Shown here: one piece after another, positions 41,346 to 51,604 of the stretch
How positions within the stretch are numbered: the first letter of the stretch is position 1
Layout of the letters: each line of letters opens with the position of its first letter
Assembly: GCF_949987535.1 (NCBI RefSeq)
Contig: NC_080079.1
Location: forward strand, 56,965,000 to 57,028,999
DNA length: 64,000 bases
Direction of reading: 5' to 3'
From: Balaenoptera acutorostrata
Taxonomy: Eukaryota; Chordata; Mammalia; Artiodactyla; Balaenopteridae
Made by a program: the position numbers and the translations under genes
The notes under the pieces: model-generated
What the model saw: only the letters and a program-made list of their open reading frames with translations
Database searches by the model: none
What the model was told of the DNA's origin: nothing

Positions 41346-42884
41346 GAAAGAGTAATTGATTCCATTTATTGATTCCTTGTTTTATTCCAACTACCCCCCT
41401 CCAGGAGGGTCCAGCTCTCTTGGGCAATAGGGTAGGTAGAGCATCCAAGCATCAAACTGATACAAGTGCTCTGCAACCAAACCGACTGACATGCGTCCCT
41501 TGGGCCAAAGTTATTTCAGGCAGCTATGCCCATCAATAGAATGGTTAGGACCATGTGGACATGTGGTCACATGACATAATTTAGGCTGATTTCACCCCAA
41601 GTCAGTGGGAGAAACCATGGCCTCTCAAGAGCACACACCCATTTAAGCTGACATAGCTCTCAAATGCTCCCCCTTTGTCCCTAGCACAGACCTAGGGACT
41701 TCTTTGTCCCTAGCACAGCCCTCTCCCAAGCTCTTAAGGTAGTACTAATTGGATGATGTGTCGGTCCATGTCCAAGTACCAATAACTGCACATACATGTT
41801 GCTTTTCTCTTTCTGTTACTCTCTTCTAAGACAGGGAGGAGCTCATGCACAGACCAGCCTCTGTTGGAACTCCTGCTTCATTTGGTCAAACTCCAGCAGG
41901 CTCTCAGCTCACCTGACTCTTGAGATGGCAAGGATGTAAATAGTCTGCAGCAATTCCACGCCTTGCTTTTTCTGTACTTCCTCAAGGTCCTAGTGACTTG
42001 TATATTTTCCATCGAGTTCACTGACTTCAGACAGTCTGTGTTTATTAACCATTGTGATATATTACCCCTTCAGTAGAATTCATTTCCTTTTGATCACTAT
42101 TGCCCACTCATCAACATTTCTATGCACCATAAATATCACAGAGCCTCTTGACAGCACTGCGATGTTTGCTGAGCCCCTCAACCTCTCTCTGGGCTGAGGG
42201 GCTCTGGATGGTTGTTAATATCATTGTCTAGTCTCAGCCATGATTTCTGGGTCTCCTGGAGATGTGCTGCCTCATGGGAACAGGGAAGAAAGAAGGACAA
42301 GCGTGGTGAGGTCCTGGGAGACTCCCAGTTAAAAATGGAGATTCGACACTCACTGCCTTTTTTGGAGCGTCTGCCAAAAGTCATGATGGAGTCAAGATAA
42401 TCGGCCAGGGAAGCCTCACATTGCAAAGGTGCACAGCCATTGGCAGGTCTCTAATGAGACGTATCCGGGAAGAGGATCGTGAGTTCCAAGCTTGCCAATA
42501 TCTGAAACAGGGAGAGTAATGACAGGATGCTCACAGAAGAGCAATAAAAATGATCGAGCGTCCAGAGAGACTGATTTATGACCAAGGGTCTAGGAGCTAC
42601 ATACATTTTACTGTGTCCCAGCAGAGCAAGGGAAGGAAGGGGATGGTGGTGGGATTCTTTGCAAAACCAAGCCTGGGAGAGTGGTGGGAATGGAGGTGGA
42701 CTTTAAAGGGAGGGAAAGGTACTGAGAAACAAGAAGAAGGAATCTGGAGAAAGGGAGTAAAAAATGTAGGGAAGGAAAGAAAGAATTTGGGGGTAAACTA
42801 TAAGGACTCTTGTGTAGCTATAAGGGTCCTAGGACTAGAGGGGCAGCTGGGGAAGGATTGAGGTTGCCAGGGTCAGCGGTGTCA
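41346..42884. other. no gene seen
   Basis: About 1.5 kb mostly unassigned. 41480-41650 (GGACCATGTGGACATGTGG, TTTCACCCCAAGTCAGTGGG) may be an unrecognised LTR or L1 derivative. Frames of 60-103 codons have no domain. Contains the tandem duplication at 41673-41730. Confidence 0.4.
41673..41730 (+). repeat. short tandem duplication
   Basis: CTTTGTCCCTAGCACAG is repeated exactly at 41673-41689 and 41702-41718 (period 29). The remaining 12 bp of each unit differ. Confidence 0.85.
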
Positions 42885-43090
42885 TTCAAATGTACATCAC
42901 CTCTCTGTCAAGGTCAGAGCTGGGGCTCTTCCCAAAACACCTTCCCAATCCCCTGTCCTGGGGGCCTCTGCGTCTCCCTTCACTGCGTGGAAGCAGTTAC
43001 AGAGATGACCTGCCTCCCCCAGACTGTGGGCTGCCTGGGATTCCAGCATCCAGCACAGGGCTTGGCATAGAGCTAGGGGCTCCAGGAAGA
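42885..43090 (+). mobile_element. L2 LINE 3' end
   Basis: CAAAACACCTTCCCAATCCC, GACTGTGGGCTGCCTGGG, CCAGCATCCAGCACAGGG, CTTGGCATAGAGCTAGGGG. Plus strand; terminal TGAATG tail lost. Confidence 0.65.
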
Positions 43091-43529
43091 CTGTGAAATC
43101 AAATCCCCAAATTTGGGCTAGAAAGGACTGTTCTGATATAGGGTGGTCTAGAGATGGTTAAATGTGCCTCATTGCCTCCCTTTATTCCCGTCCGAGGAGG
43201 CCTCTGGCTGCGGAAACCTCTTTATGTTGCATTTAATAGAAGCAATAGGCTGGTGGGAATTGATGCTCTGAGACCCAGGACTGAGACTTAGAGGAGAAGT
43301 ATGAGGTTGAACTGTTAGAGAGGTGTCTCCAATTCCACTTCCAAAATTACAGTGTAAAGCTCTTCAAAGAAGAGATGAAATAAGGATAATCATAATAGTC
43401 ATGGTGAGGTCCTACATTTCTGTACTACTTTCAGGTCACAGAAAGCTTTCACATCCATTAACCATTTGCCCTCGTAACATCCTCGCCTATCTCAGTGGGT
43501 TGTCAGGAAAATCAAAGGTTTCCCCCATG
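43091..43529. other. no gene seen; MIR trace
   Basis: 43405-43515 (TACATTTCTGTACTACTTTC, AAAGCTTTCACATCC, TCGTAACATCCTCGCC) resembles the minus-strand MIR tail. The rest is unique. Confidence 0.45.
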
Positions 43530-43770
43530 AGCTGAGATTACAGGCATGCCCCACTTTAAGCAAATCCTGCTGTGAGCATTTAGGTGAAGAAAGCCTGCTT
43601 TGTGGAGGAATTTAACGGCATTATTTTAAATGGTGGGTTCCCCAGCATGTGAAGAAATAAGAGGCAATTTACTAGAATGCGTGATTGATTGACACATACC
43701 TTGTTCGGAATGAGCCGCATGCCTTTAGCATCTAATGTGTGCTGAGAGTGGCTATTTGTGTTGGGAAATA
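43530..43770. promoter_or_regulatory. weak conserved-element candidate
   Basis: Repeat-free with TTTAACGGCATTATTTTAAATGG, GCGTGATTGATTGACAC and GGAATGAGCCGCATGCC. Isolated CpGs and AT-rich words. Confidence 0.25.
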
Positions 43771-44339
43771 TGGGAATGAAGCTGATGTGGTCAATCCCAA
43801 GACAGGAGAAATCTCTGTATCTTGGGGTTCATTTTCCAGCCCCTCCTCTGCACACACAGGAGCGACTATCAGGAACTATCTTACCTACCAGAGATGGCCA
43901 GGATTGTGTTAAAACGGCACCCCCTCCCCAAATGGGCCAGAACCCTTCTCTGACACCTTTGATCTAGATCTGGCAAAGAGAGGCAGTTCCCCCACAGTAT
44001 TGAGGGCTGTTGGTGGCCATGCTTGCTGCCCAGTGAAGAGAGGGGGAAAGACCCAGACGTAAGAACAGACAGACAAGGGAGGTGTAGAGAGACCAGGTGC
44101 CATCTGGTTCTGAGTGTCCTGACCCCGCCTTTCCTGCAGTTCGGTCGTTCAATTCTGCCATCTATGAGCCAATCACTTCCGCTTCTTTCATTTTAAGCTA
44201 GTTCAAGTTAGGTTTCTTTCACTTATAATCGAAAGAATCACTAATAGAATCCTTTGCTGAAAGACATAAGATGTACATGCCCAGGGCCTTAGATATTTGC
44301 AAAGGCAGTTAAATGTGGTGGTTGAGAGTTTGAGGCTCA
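43771..44339. other. no gene seen
   Basis: Unique sequence. Nothing recognised. Confidence 0.4.
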
Positions 44340-44530
44340 AATAACTGAAATAACAAAGACTGGAGATACCCAAAAGCCAACCAAAAAGGGATCAGTTAAA
44401 TAAATTTTGGTGTATATCTGTACAAGGAAGTACGATGAAGCTGCAGAAAAATAAATAAATAAATAAAGAGTAGCTCTGTATTCTGATATAGAAAGAGTGC
44501 CAAGTTCTCCTAAGTTAAGAAAGTAAGGTG

Positions 44531-45570
44531 TACTATGAGGTTCTGCCACACACCTGTTAGAATGGCTAAAATTAAAATGCTGACAATATTAAGTGCTGAT
44601 GAGGATGCAAAGCAACAGAACTGTCATGAGGAAGGCAAAATGCAACAGCCAATCTGGAACACAGTTTGGCAGTTTCTTACAAACAAAGTTAAACATGCAC
44701 AAACCCTATGACCTGGTCATTCTACTCCTGGGTATTCACCCAAGAAAAATGAAAACTTATGCTCATATAGAAACCTATACACAGGTGTGAAAACAGCTTT
44801 AATTGTAATAGTTACAAATAAAAACAAGCCAAAGATCTTTCACCAGGTCAGTGGATAAACTGTGCTGCTTTCACCCAATGAAATGCTACTCAGCAAGGAC
44901 AAAGAGTGAACTATTGATACATGCAGCATGTTGGATGCATTTCAAGGGCTTTATCCTGAGTTAAAAAAGCCAAACTCAAGGGTCACATACTATGGATTCC
45001 ATTTATTATTTATTATTCTTTTTAAACAATTTTTATTGAGGTATAGTTGATTTACAATATGATGTAAGTTTCAGGTATACAGCATAGTGATTCACAATTT
45101 TTAAAGGTTATACTCCATTTATAGTTATTATAAAATGTTGGCTATATTCCCTGTGTATTATTTATTATTATTGAAGTGACAAAACATGGTGGTCGAGAAC
45201 AACTCAGGTGTTGCCAGTGGTTAGGGTTGGGAGACGTGTATAAATATAAAACGGTATTTTGTGGAACTTGTTTGCGGTAATGGAACAGTTCTGAACCCTG
45301 ATTGAGGTGGTGGTCACACAAATCTACACAGGTGATAAAACTTCATAGAGCTATTCACCAAGACATAAAAATTTATGGCACCTAAACCTGGTAAGATCCA
45401 AATAAGTTTAATTGTATTGTTCCACTGCCAATTTCTTGGTTTGATAGTTGTGCTATGGTTATTTAAGATATTATCATTGGGGGAAGCTGGGTGAAGGGTA
45501 CACTGGAATTCTCCGTACTATTTTTGGAACTTCTAAGTGAGTCTTAAATCATTTAAAAATAAAAATAACG
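44531..45570 (+). mobile_element. L1 LINE 3' fragment nested in the L1M
   Basis: ACACCTGTTAGAATGGCTAAAATT and GAGGATGCAAAGCAACAG, GGTATTCACCCAAGAAAAATG, GTGGATAAACTGTGCTGC, ATTGAGGTGGTGGTCACAC. It ends CTATTTTTGGAACTTC then TAAAAATAAAAATAA. Classic ORF2 end and 3'UTR of a younger L1 than its host. Itself split by 45018-45155. Confidence 0.85.
45004..45169 (-). mobile_element. short L1 3' end, innermost insertion, with target duplication
   Basis: Insert 45018-45155 (138 bp) reads on the minus strand CACTATGCTGTATACCTG, AAACTTACATC, TGTAAATCAACTATACC, TCAATAAAAATTG: the L1 3' terminus, 5'-truncated as usual. Flanked by perfect 14-bp TATTATTTATTATT at 45004-45017 and 45156-45169. Confidence 0.92.
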
Positions 45571-45809
45571 AGGTGCAGAGCAACATGTAAAAGGGAGGGG
45601 TAAAATTTGTGTTCGTGTTTGCTTGTATATGCCTAAAGAAACTCTGGAAGTTAAAATAAGAGATGTAGAAGAATAGTTTTGGAGAGAAGGATGGTTGAAG
45701 ATGCAGGATAATGATGAGAAGGAGGCTTTGCTCTGTCTATCTTTGATGCTTTCTGCGTTTTGAATCATGTTTATGTTTTCTTAAGTTTCTTAAAAGTTAA
45801 GAAAAGGTG

Positions 45810-46035
45810 AACATGGGTTTTAGAGTTATGTGTAGCTATGTTTGAATCACAGTTCCAGTGTTTACTGGCTGTGTCACGTTGCAGAACCCAATTTGCCTCT
45901 CTGTGACTCAGTTTCCATATCTGTAAAATGGAGGCTATTAGTATTACAGTCTATAGTCTATTACTGTACCTATCTCATAGGGTTGTTAGGAGGATTAAAT
46001 GATCTAAAGTATGGAAGATGTTTCTACCTGGAACT
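45810..46035 (+). mobile_element. MIR SINE, well preserved
   Basis: GGGTTTTAGAGTTATGTGTAG, CTGGCTGTGTCACGTTGC, CTCTCTGTGACTCAGTTTCC, ATCTGTAAAATGGAGGC and CTCATAGGGTTGTTAGGAGG in order. Confidence 0.9.
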
Positions 46036-46170
46036 TTAGTGGTTTGTATTCTTTTCACATATCCCCATTTTGTAGAGAAGGAAGCCAAAGCAGAGAGAGA
46101 TAAAAGAGCTGATATAAGGTCCCACATTAGTAAACACTGGAGCCTGAACTCAATGCATTCTTGACCTCTA
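46036..46170 (-). mobile_element. MIR SINE relic
   Basis: CCCCATTTTGTAGAGAAGG, AAGCCAAAGCAGAGAGAG, GGTCCCACATTAGTAAAC and GAGCCTGAACTCAATGC. Faces the previous MIR tail to tail. Confidence 0.8.
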
Positions 46171-47019
46171 CACTTGCCTGCCTCCATTTCCCACTGCGTT
46201 TCCACCTGGGAGAAGGAAGGAAGAAGGGAAACCAGTCAGCTCCCAGCACAAGTGAGCTCTTCCTTAGAATCTCTTTCTTGTATCCGGATAACAGCCTGAA
46301 TGTCCCCATCTCAGCAAGCAGCTGCCCTGGGATGGGGTGGGTCACAGCCCTGGCCTTAGCCAGGCCCAGGGCTGCCAGGGTCAGTGTCCCCTGAGTGGGC
46401 CCAACAGCAGAGATACAGCAGCCATGGAACATGGCTCCAGAAGACATTTTAATGAAATGCATTAATTCCATATTCTAAATAGTAATTTCTGTTTTGTCTT
46501 ACATGAATGGCTTTCCAGGTGCATCTCAAGCTGAGTGCATGTTGGGGTGATGGCTCTCAGGCCTTCTGCTGGGGAAGTGGGATTTGGGGAACTTGTGCTG
46601 CTCCAGCCCTGTCCCCAGGACGGGGGCAGGAGGGAGGGTTGGTCCCCAGAGCACGGGCAGTGCTCTGGGAGAGGAAGAAAGGGAAGGAGGGCCCAGGGCA
46701 GGGGTATCAGCGACGTCCACACCACATTGCCCCCCTCCAGACAAGAGGTTCAGCTCAGACCATGGTTTGGCCTCGTGCAAATCCTTTCTTCCTGTCAGAC
46801 ATTGGTTCCTGCCTCTGAATCATGGCCACCATGGGCTCTATGTCCCTTCTACTTCTCATCCTTTTTGGCCCTGATCTCAGTTTGGGAAGCTGGAGATGTG
46901 GTGAAGGGAACAGAGGGGACAGAGGCTTGGACTGGATGCATGTGTCAGGTTTTAAATTAGGCACTATGGAGGTAGAAGGAAGAGAATGGGCAAATGCAGA
47001 GAGGTTTGAAAGTGCATGA
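46171..47019. other. no gene established; short AT-rich patch and small open frame
   Basis: 46440-46530 is an AT-rich repeat-free patch (TTTTAATGAAATGCATTAATTCC). A 65-codon plus-strand frame at 46822-47019 starts in a strong Kozak context (GAATCATGGCCACCATGG) and opens with a hydrophobic, signal-peptide-like stretch (SMSLLLLILFG). No downstream domain or splice site is recognisable, so it is recorded only as a curiosity. Confidence 0.4.
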
Positions 47020-47165
47020 TGTTTATTCATTCACTCAGCAGACATTGTTTGAGCCCTCACTTGTGGGGCCTTTTCTTAGTTGCTCTGGATAGAGGGGTGT
47101 ATAATCCATGCTTCTTAAGGGGCTCAAATTTTAATAGGGAGACAGATGAGAAGATAAGGACGGCA
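47020..47165 (-). mobile_element. L2 LINE 3' end
   Basis: TGTTTATTCATTCACTCAGC, AGACATTGTTTGAGCCC, TCTGGATAGAGGGGTG and AATTTTAATAGGGAGACAG. Minus strand. Confidence 0.75.
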
Positions 47166-47789
47166 CCTATGGCAAGTGTGGCAGAGAGAAACGCTGTGGG
47201 AGGGAAGGAACCAGGAGGCAGAAGGGTGGGAAACTCTCCTCTCTCAGGGAAGAGACAGGTCCAAACCTCCCACTCACCAGGGGGAAGTAACTGCTTGCTA
47301 TGTAGAGGTTTCAAGATGTTGGCCCACGGACCAAATTCCAGCATGGATATATTTTATCTGGCCTCGTAAAATATGTTAAAATGATAATAAGCTTCCAACT
47401 ATAAAAACAGAGAGATTTTGTACAGAAACCTGGAATTCTGCTCTTGAAGACCCAGCAGCATGGGCTGCTTTCCCAGGTAACAAGGGTCGGCTGGAGCCGA
47501 GCCGAGGTTACCCCTGAAGTAATGGGCTCCCTGGCCCACAGTGTCTACCTTGCCCTCCTGTGTCCCCTGCCCGCAAGCGCTACTAGTTTCCTTCACCTTC
47601 CTGACTGGCTGCCGTCTGAGTTGTGACTGCAGTTCTTTTGAGCCCTGGGGGCTGGCTCCATTCTGGGCCAGGGGGACGGAGGTCTGCCACAGGTCCCCAC
47701 GCCCTGGGATCCACTTTGTGCCTCTGACTATCACAAACACGATCCGTGGCCAGGTTGGAAAGATGGGAAGCATCCTTCCAGGCCCAAAG
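47166..47789. other. no gene seen; possible repeat trace
   Basis: 47300-47395 (TTGGCCCACGGACCAAATTCC, TTTATCTGGCCTCG) resembles a common MER-type repeat of unresolved family. The rest is unique GC-rich sequence with domain-free frames up to 124 codons. Confidence 0.4.
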
Positions 47790-48080
47790 GCTCCCCCTTG
47801 GCAGGTGCAGAAGCCAATTCAAATTGTTTTCCTTTTCTTATTTGCTCATCTGAAAAGTCCTCCCAGATCCTCCTTCTTATTAACAACCTGCACGTCACGC
47901 TGTGCTTAAAGTTCAGGGCGCCCTAGGATATGGAGCTGCAATTAATCTCCGTCCCCGAGTTCTAGAACACTTAGAGCAATTATAATTTACTGTCGGAAAA
48001 CCAATTTGGGGAAGCGGTGGTGTTCTCACCCCTGATCAGGGCTCCACCAAATGCCACTTCCTGTTCACGTGCTGCCTGCC
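47790..48080. promoter_or_regulatory. candidate conserved noncoding element
   Basis: Repeat-free. GCCAATTCAAATTGTTTTCC (47811-47830, with an AATTCAAATT dyad), AACAACCTGCACGTCACGC, GAGCTGCAATTAATCTCCG, GAGCAATTATAATTTACTG and CGGAAAACCAATTTGGGG. CpGs and TAAT words are interspersed, typical of developmental enhancers. Confidence 0.42.
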
Positions 48081-48434
48081 GGGAGAGCAAGGCCTTAAGT
48101 CCCTGCACCTCTGGGAGGTGACACCGAGTGGAGAAGGCGGGGGAGAGAAGAGGGAGTGGGCGAGCCGCCCGCGGGGGCTCTGCCTTGCAGGACTTCCTCC
48201 AGCACTGCCTCTGAGCTGGTTTTTTCTCCTGGCTGCAGGCACCTCTTATTTCCCAACTTACTTCCATTTTACAACCACTGTCCGTGGTCTTCCATGTCCC
48301 AAAGCTGTTTGGTTGGGCAGACGCCACGGCCCATTTCCTCTCTTCTGCCCCCATCCCCTTCCTCAGCCGCTGTCCCTGTTCCCTGGGCTGCACTCAAGCT
48401 TTCAGCTCCTCAGACAGAAGTTCCCTTCTTTCTC
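48081..48434. other. GC-rich, no gene seen
   Basis: CpG-richer patch at 48120-48180 (GGCGGGGGAG, GGGCGAGCCGCCCGCGGGG). Domain-free frames in several phases. Confidence 0.4.
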
Positions 48435-48610
48435 CTCATTGCTTTTTCGCTCAAGGCCAGATCGTCATATCATCAAAATCACTCTCAGATGACTGGGTCC
48501 GATGGACTCACCAGCCGCGTTTCCAATTATCGTTCGGGGGATGAGAGTCAAAGGGCCCGGCTCAAGTGGAAACGCACTTCCACACAGGTCAGGCGCACCC
48601 CTGGTTGGAT
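48435..48610. promoter_or_regulatory. conserved-element candidate
   Basis: CAGATCGTCATATCATCAAAATC, TGGGTCCGATGGACTCACC, CCGCGTTTCCAATTATCG and TTCGGGGGATGAG: eight or more CpGs in under 180 bp outside an obvious island, with AT-rich words between. Confidence 0.32.
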
Positions 48611-48847
48611 GCGGCCGTGTGTTTATGGGTCTGTCTGCCCTGTCACCCGTGCCGTCTGTAGCCAGGAGCCATGTCCCATTTGTCCACTGGCCCCAGGACA
48701 CGGCAAGAGGCCCCATACAGGGCGGGCATGTAGTGTCCACAGAGATGGTTAGCTTAACAGAAACGTGCATAAACCATAGTGCATGTGCAAATAGAAATAG
48801 CCACAGGGGAACAAGCTGATAATGGTCTGTCTTCCTGCATTCCTTCC

Positions 48848-49095
48848 TTCCTTCCCTCATTCATTCAACCTATTCTGACCAACACCAGCACCTGTGCTCA
48901 ATCTTGGGGATATTGAAGTGAATATATCTTTGTTTCTCATTCCAACTTAAAAGTATCCATAAAACAATGTGTGATAAGTGCCCTCCTAGAGGTTCATTTA
49001 GGGTGTTACAGGGGCACATGGAAGGGCCCCCTGACTGTCTGGTGTTAGGAAAGCATCCTAGAGGAGGTGACACTTGAGCAAGACCTAGATTATAC
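48848..49095 (-). mobile_element. L2 LINE 3' fragment
   Basis: (CCTT)n then CTCATTCATTCAACCTATTC, CACCTGTGCTCAATCTTGGG, GATATTGAAGTGAATATATC, GATAAGTGCCCTCCTAG, and GGAGGTGACACTTGAGCAAG. Minus strand and in correct order. Confidence 0.8.
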
Positions 49096-49109
49096 TGTGC
49101 CTGTCTCCT

Positions 49110-49300
49110 GTACTGCACCTGAAAGTTGTTCTAAGCTTATATGTTTATGTGTTTGTGTCCCCAGCAAGGCTGGGGACCCCTTTAGAAAAGGAGCCTTGTT
49201 TTAGCTGCCCTTGCATTCTCACCATCTAGAACAGTGCCTGGCCCAAGGGAGAATGTGCCCGGTAGATGTTCATTGGATGAATGAGTGAATGAGCATTTTC
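49110..49300 (+). mobile_element. L2 LINE 3' end
   Basis: CACCATCTAGAACAGTGCCTGG, AATGTGCCCGGTAGATGTTC and ATTGGATGAATGAGTG. Opposite orientation to its left neighbour. Confidence 0.88.
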
Positions 49301-49807
49301 CAGGTAAGGAAGGTGGGGAAGGGCACGCCAGGTGCAAGGAGCATGGATTGGTAGAAGGACGTAGGGCTGGCAGGTTAGTATTGGGGCTGAGAGCCTGGAG
49401 AGCAGGGTTGGAAGGAAGGGTAGGGAGCACCAGGGGAGTAGAGGGGCAGAGACACAGAGAGCAGCTTCCAGGGGTCACACTTGGGTTGGAATTTTCACCA
49501 ACACCTCAGCACAACTCATAGCCAGACGCAAAGGCCCGGTCCCCCATCGAGGTCTGGACTCAGGCCCCTTCCCCTTACGTGTGCTGCCTGGTCCTCACTG
49601 GGGCCTTGGGGGGAGGCCAGTGCAGCCCAGGACTGCCTGGGCCTCGGTCAAGAGGAGCTAAGGATCCTGGGAGGTGGCTGTGCCCCGAGGGCCTGTAACC
49701 ATAGTTCCCAGGCCTTTTATTTGCCCGGATCCTAGGGTCATGGCAAGGCTCAGCTTGCTGGAGACTCTCAGCCCCTCAGGTAGGGCGGAGCCCACCACTG
49801 CATTTCA
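49301..49807. other. no gene seen; L2 trace
   Basis: 49310-49475 is G/A-rich (GCCAGGTGCAAGGAGCATGG) like minus-strand L2. The rest is unique GC-rich sequence. Confidence 0.4.
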
Positions 49808-49865
49808 GCCCTGCAGAGGTGCCCCGCACAGAGTAGGTGCTCCACAGATACTGCTGGACACATGA
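49808..49865 (+). mobile_element. L2 LINE 3' tail
   Basis: TGCAGAGGTGCCCCGCACAG, AGTAGGTGCTCCACAGATAC and GCTGGACACATGAGCG. Confidence 0.65.
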
Positions 49866-49924
49866 GCGGATAGTTTAGAGCCCCAGGAACCGCCAGCGCC
49901 CAGTCTCCAGAGGCCTATGAGCCG

Positions 49925-50060
49925 TTAGAGAAATACTTCCTGAGCACCTACCAAGAGGCAGCAGTAGTCTGGTGGCCAGGGCCACTCTGGTGACTGGTGT
50001 GGATCCGGTCCTGGCCCCGGGGAGTGCACAGAGGGGGAGGCAGACAGAGAAGGGGAGTGC
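49925..50060 (-). mobile_element. L2 LINE 3' fragment
   Basis: GAAATACTTCCTGAGCACC, TACCAAGAGGCAGCAG, ACTCTGGTGACTGGTGTGG and CCCCGGGGAGTGCACAG on the minus strand. Confidence 0.6.
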
Positions 50061-50159
50061 AGCCCTACACACCCCCATGGCTGGAGAACCTATAGCTGCC
50101 CCCGTAGCTGGGCAATGATCCTCTGCCTGGCTCCCCGGGGGGCTTTCTGAGGCCCTCAC

Positions 50160-50405
50160 TCGTCTCCTCCTTGCCCTTGTCTTGTCTTCCTGCAGCTCCC
50201 ATTCCCTCTCCAAGGCCTGGCTCAAACAGCACCTCTTCTAGGAAGTCCTCCTTCACCCCCTTTCCAACTAGGCTTTCCCTTAGACCAGTTCTCATTGGTC
50301 TCATAGTCTCACTGTTCTCATTGGCTGTACTTGGGGGCTCCAGGCTTATGGAGCGTCTACTGGGTCCAAGGCTATGTGCTTGGTGGATGTTTGTTGAGTG
50401 AATGC
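50160..50405 (+). mobile_element. L2 LINE 3' fragment
   Basis: CAAGGCCTGGCTCAAACAGC, ACCTCTTCTAGGAAGTCC, TCCTTCACCCCCTTTCC, then GGTGGATGTTTGTTGAGTGAATG at the end. Plus strand, full 3' order. Confidence 0.88.
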
Positions 50406-50569
50406 CTGACCTGTCAGCACTGGAGAGAACATTCTTCTCTCCTTGATGGGAAGCGCAGACCGGGAATGGAAGGGCTTGGCCCTGTTCGGTGGGCCCCAGC
50501 ACATAGCAGAAGGCACTGCTTTGCTAACATCAGAGCGCTTCTGAGTGTGCATGGATCCTGCTCAGCCCT

Positions 50570-50715
50570 AGGTTTGCGTGATCTCATTTTATTCTTCCCA
50601 CAGCCCTGTGATGTGAGGTTCTGTTATCATCGTTGTTAGACAAACATGTAAAAGCGGAGGCTCAGTGGCTCAGAAAGGCCAAGACATGGGCCAGAGGTCA
50701 CACAGGTCTAGCACG
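50570..50715 (-). mobile_element. MIR SINE relic
   Basis: TGATCTCATTTTATTCTTCCC, ACAGCCCTGTGATGTGAGG, TTCTGTTATCATCGTTG, GCGGAGGCTCAGTGGC and AGAGGTCACACAGG. Confidence 0.88.
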
Positions 50716-51219
50716 GTCCTAAGACGGATGGCTTCGCCTGTGTGTTTGGTTAAGGAGGAGCCTGTGTCCGGCCAAAGGGGACAGAAGAAACCTCGCATCA
50801 CGTTCTAAATACTAAAAGCATCCCCACCTGGGGGACTGTGGACTCGCCCAGGCCCTGCTGTAGCTCCCACAGGGTGCTCCCTGAGTGGTGACTTCTCTAG
50901 CGGCTTCTCTGGCTCTGGGGGACTGAGTCACAGGCAGGGCCTCCAATTTGCGCTGCTCTCCCCGCATGCCCTGGGTGTGTGGGTCAGTCTTGGTCATCTG
51001 GCTGCCATGCTCGCCGAGGTCAGGGAGGGGGCCTGGGCACCCAGCAGGTACTTACTAAAGACAGGTGGCTCGGTCATGTCCTTTTTGAAGATTGTCAACC
51101 CCCATACACAGCCACCTGCATTTTCCCCTTAGGGCTGATCGTTTATCCGTCGTCCACTAGAACCAGTGTCCTTCCTAGACGGCCACCAGTCGGCCTGGCC
51201 AGTGGGGAAGGCAGGAAGC
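50716..51219. other. no gene seen
   Basis: Unique GC-rich sequence; nothing recognised. Confidence 0.4.
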
Positions 51220-51400
51220 CGAGGGCTCATGTCTCAGCACTGCCACTGACTGGCCGTGGGACTTTGCCTCTGGGGTCCTCAGATGCCCCAGCTATGAATG
51301 GAAATAATCAGATGTGCCCTTCAGGGTATGGTGAGGGCTGGAGGAAATGCAGGTGTAACTCTGTGTCTCAGTTTTGGCTGAGCTGCCTGAGGCTGAGGAC
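51220..51400 (+). mobile_element. MIR SINE relic
   Basis: CATGTCTCAGCACTGCCACTG, ACTGGCCGTGGGACTTTGCC, CCCAGCTATGAATGGAAATAATC and GGTATGGTGAGGGCTGG. Confidence 0.78.
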
Positions 51401-51604
51401 CAAGCAAGTGATGCTAAGTACCCTCTCATTCCACAGGGGGCGCTAGACTAGCTGGCTGGGCTTCAAGGGAGCCAGGTGACAGCAACTCACATACAGAAGA
51501 GCTAAGGAAGGGGCCAAAAGAAGAGTTCCCTTGGAGGGAAGTGTGGGAGTGCTGGGGTGTTTGTCCTCCCCCTTTCCCCTCTGGCCTAGTGACAGACTTC
51601 CAAG

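Larger units (their letters stand above)
44340..45805 (+). mobile_element. L1M-type LINE 3' end, outer host of a nested cluster
   Basis: Left part 44340-44530: GGGATCAGTTAAATAAATTTTGG, ACGATGAAGCTGCAGAAAAA, CCTAAGTTAAGAAAGTAAGG. It resumes at about 45571: CGAGGTGCAGAGCAACATG, TTGCTTGTATATGCC, AAAGAAACTCTGGAAG, and ends TTTTGAATCATGTTTATG. The two halves are consecutive parts of one L1 3'UTR (same family as 8765-9853). Confidence 0.8.

Noticed and set aside
48120..48180. Possible CpG-island promoter
   Set aside because: CpG-rich patch is only about 60 bp and no TATA, initiator or first-exon signal follows.
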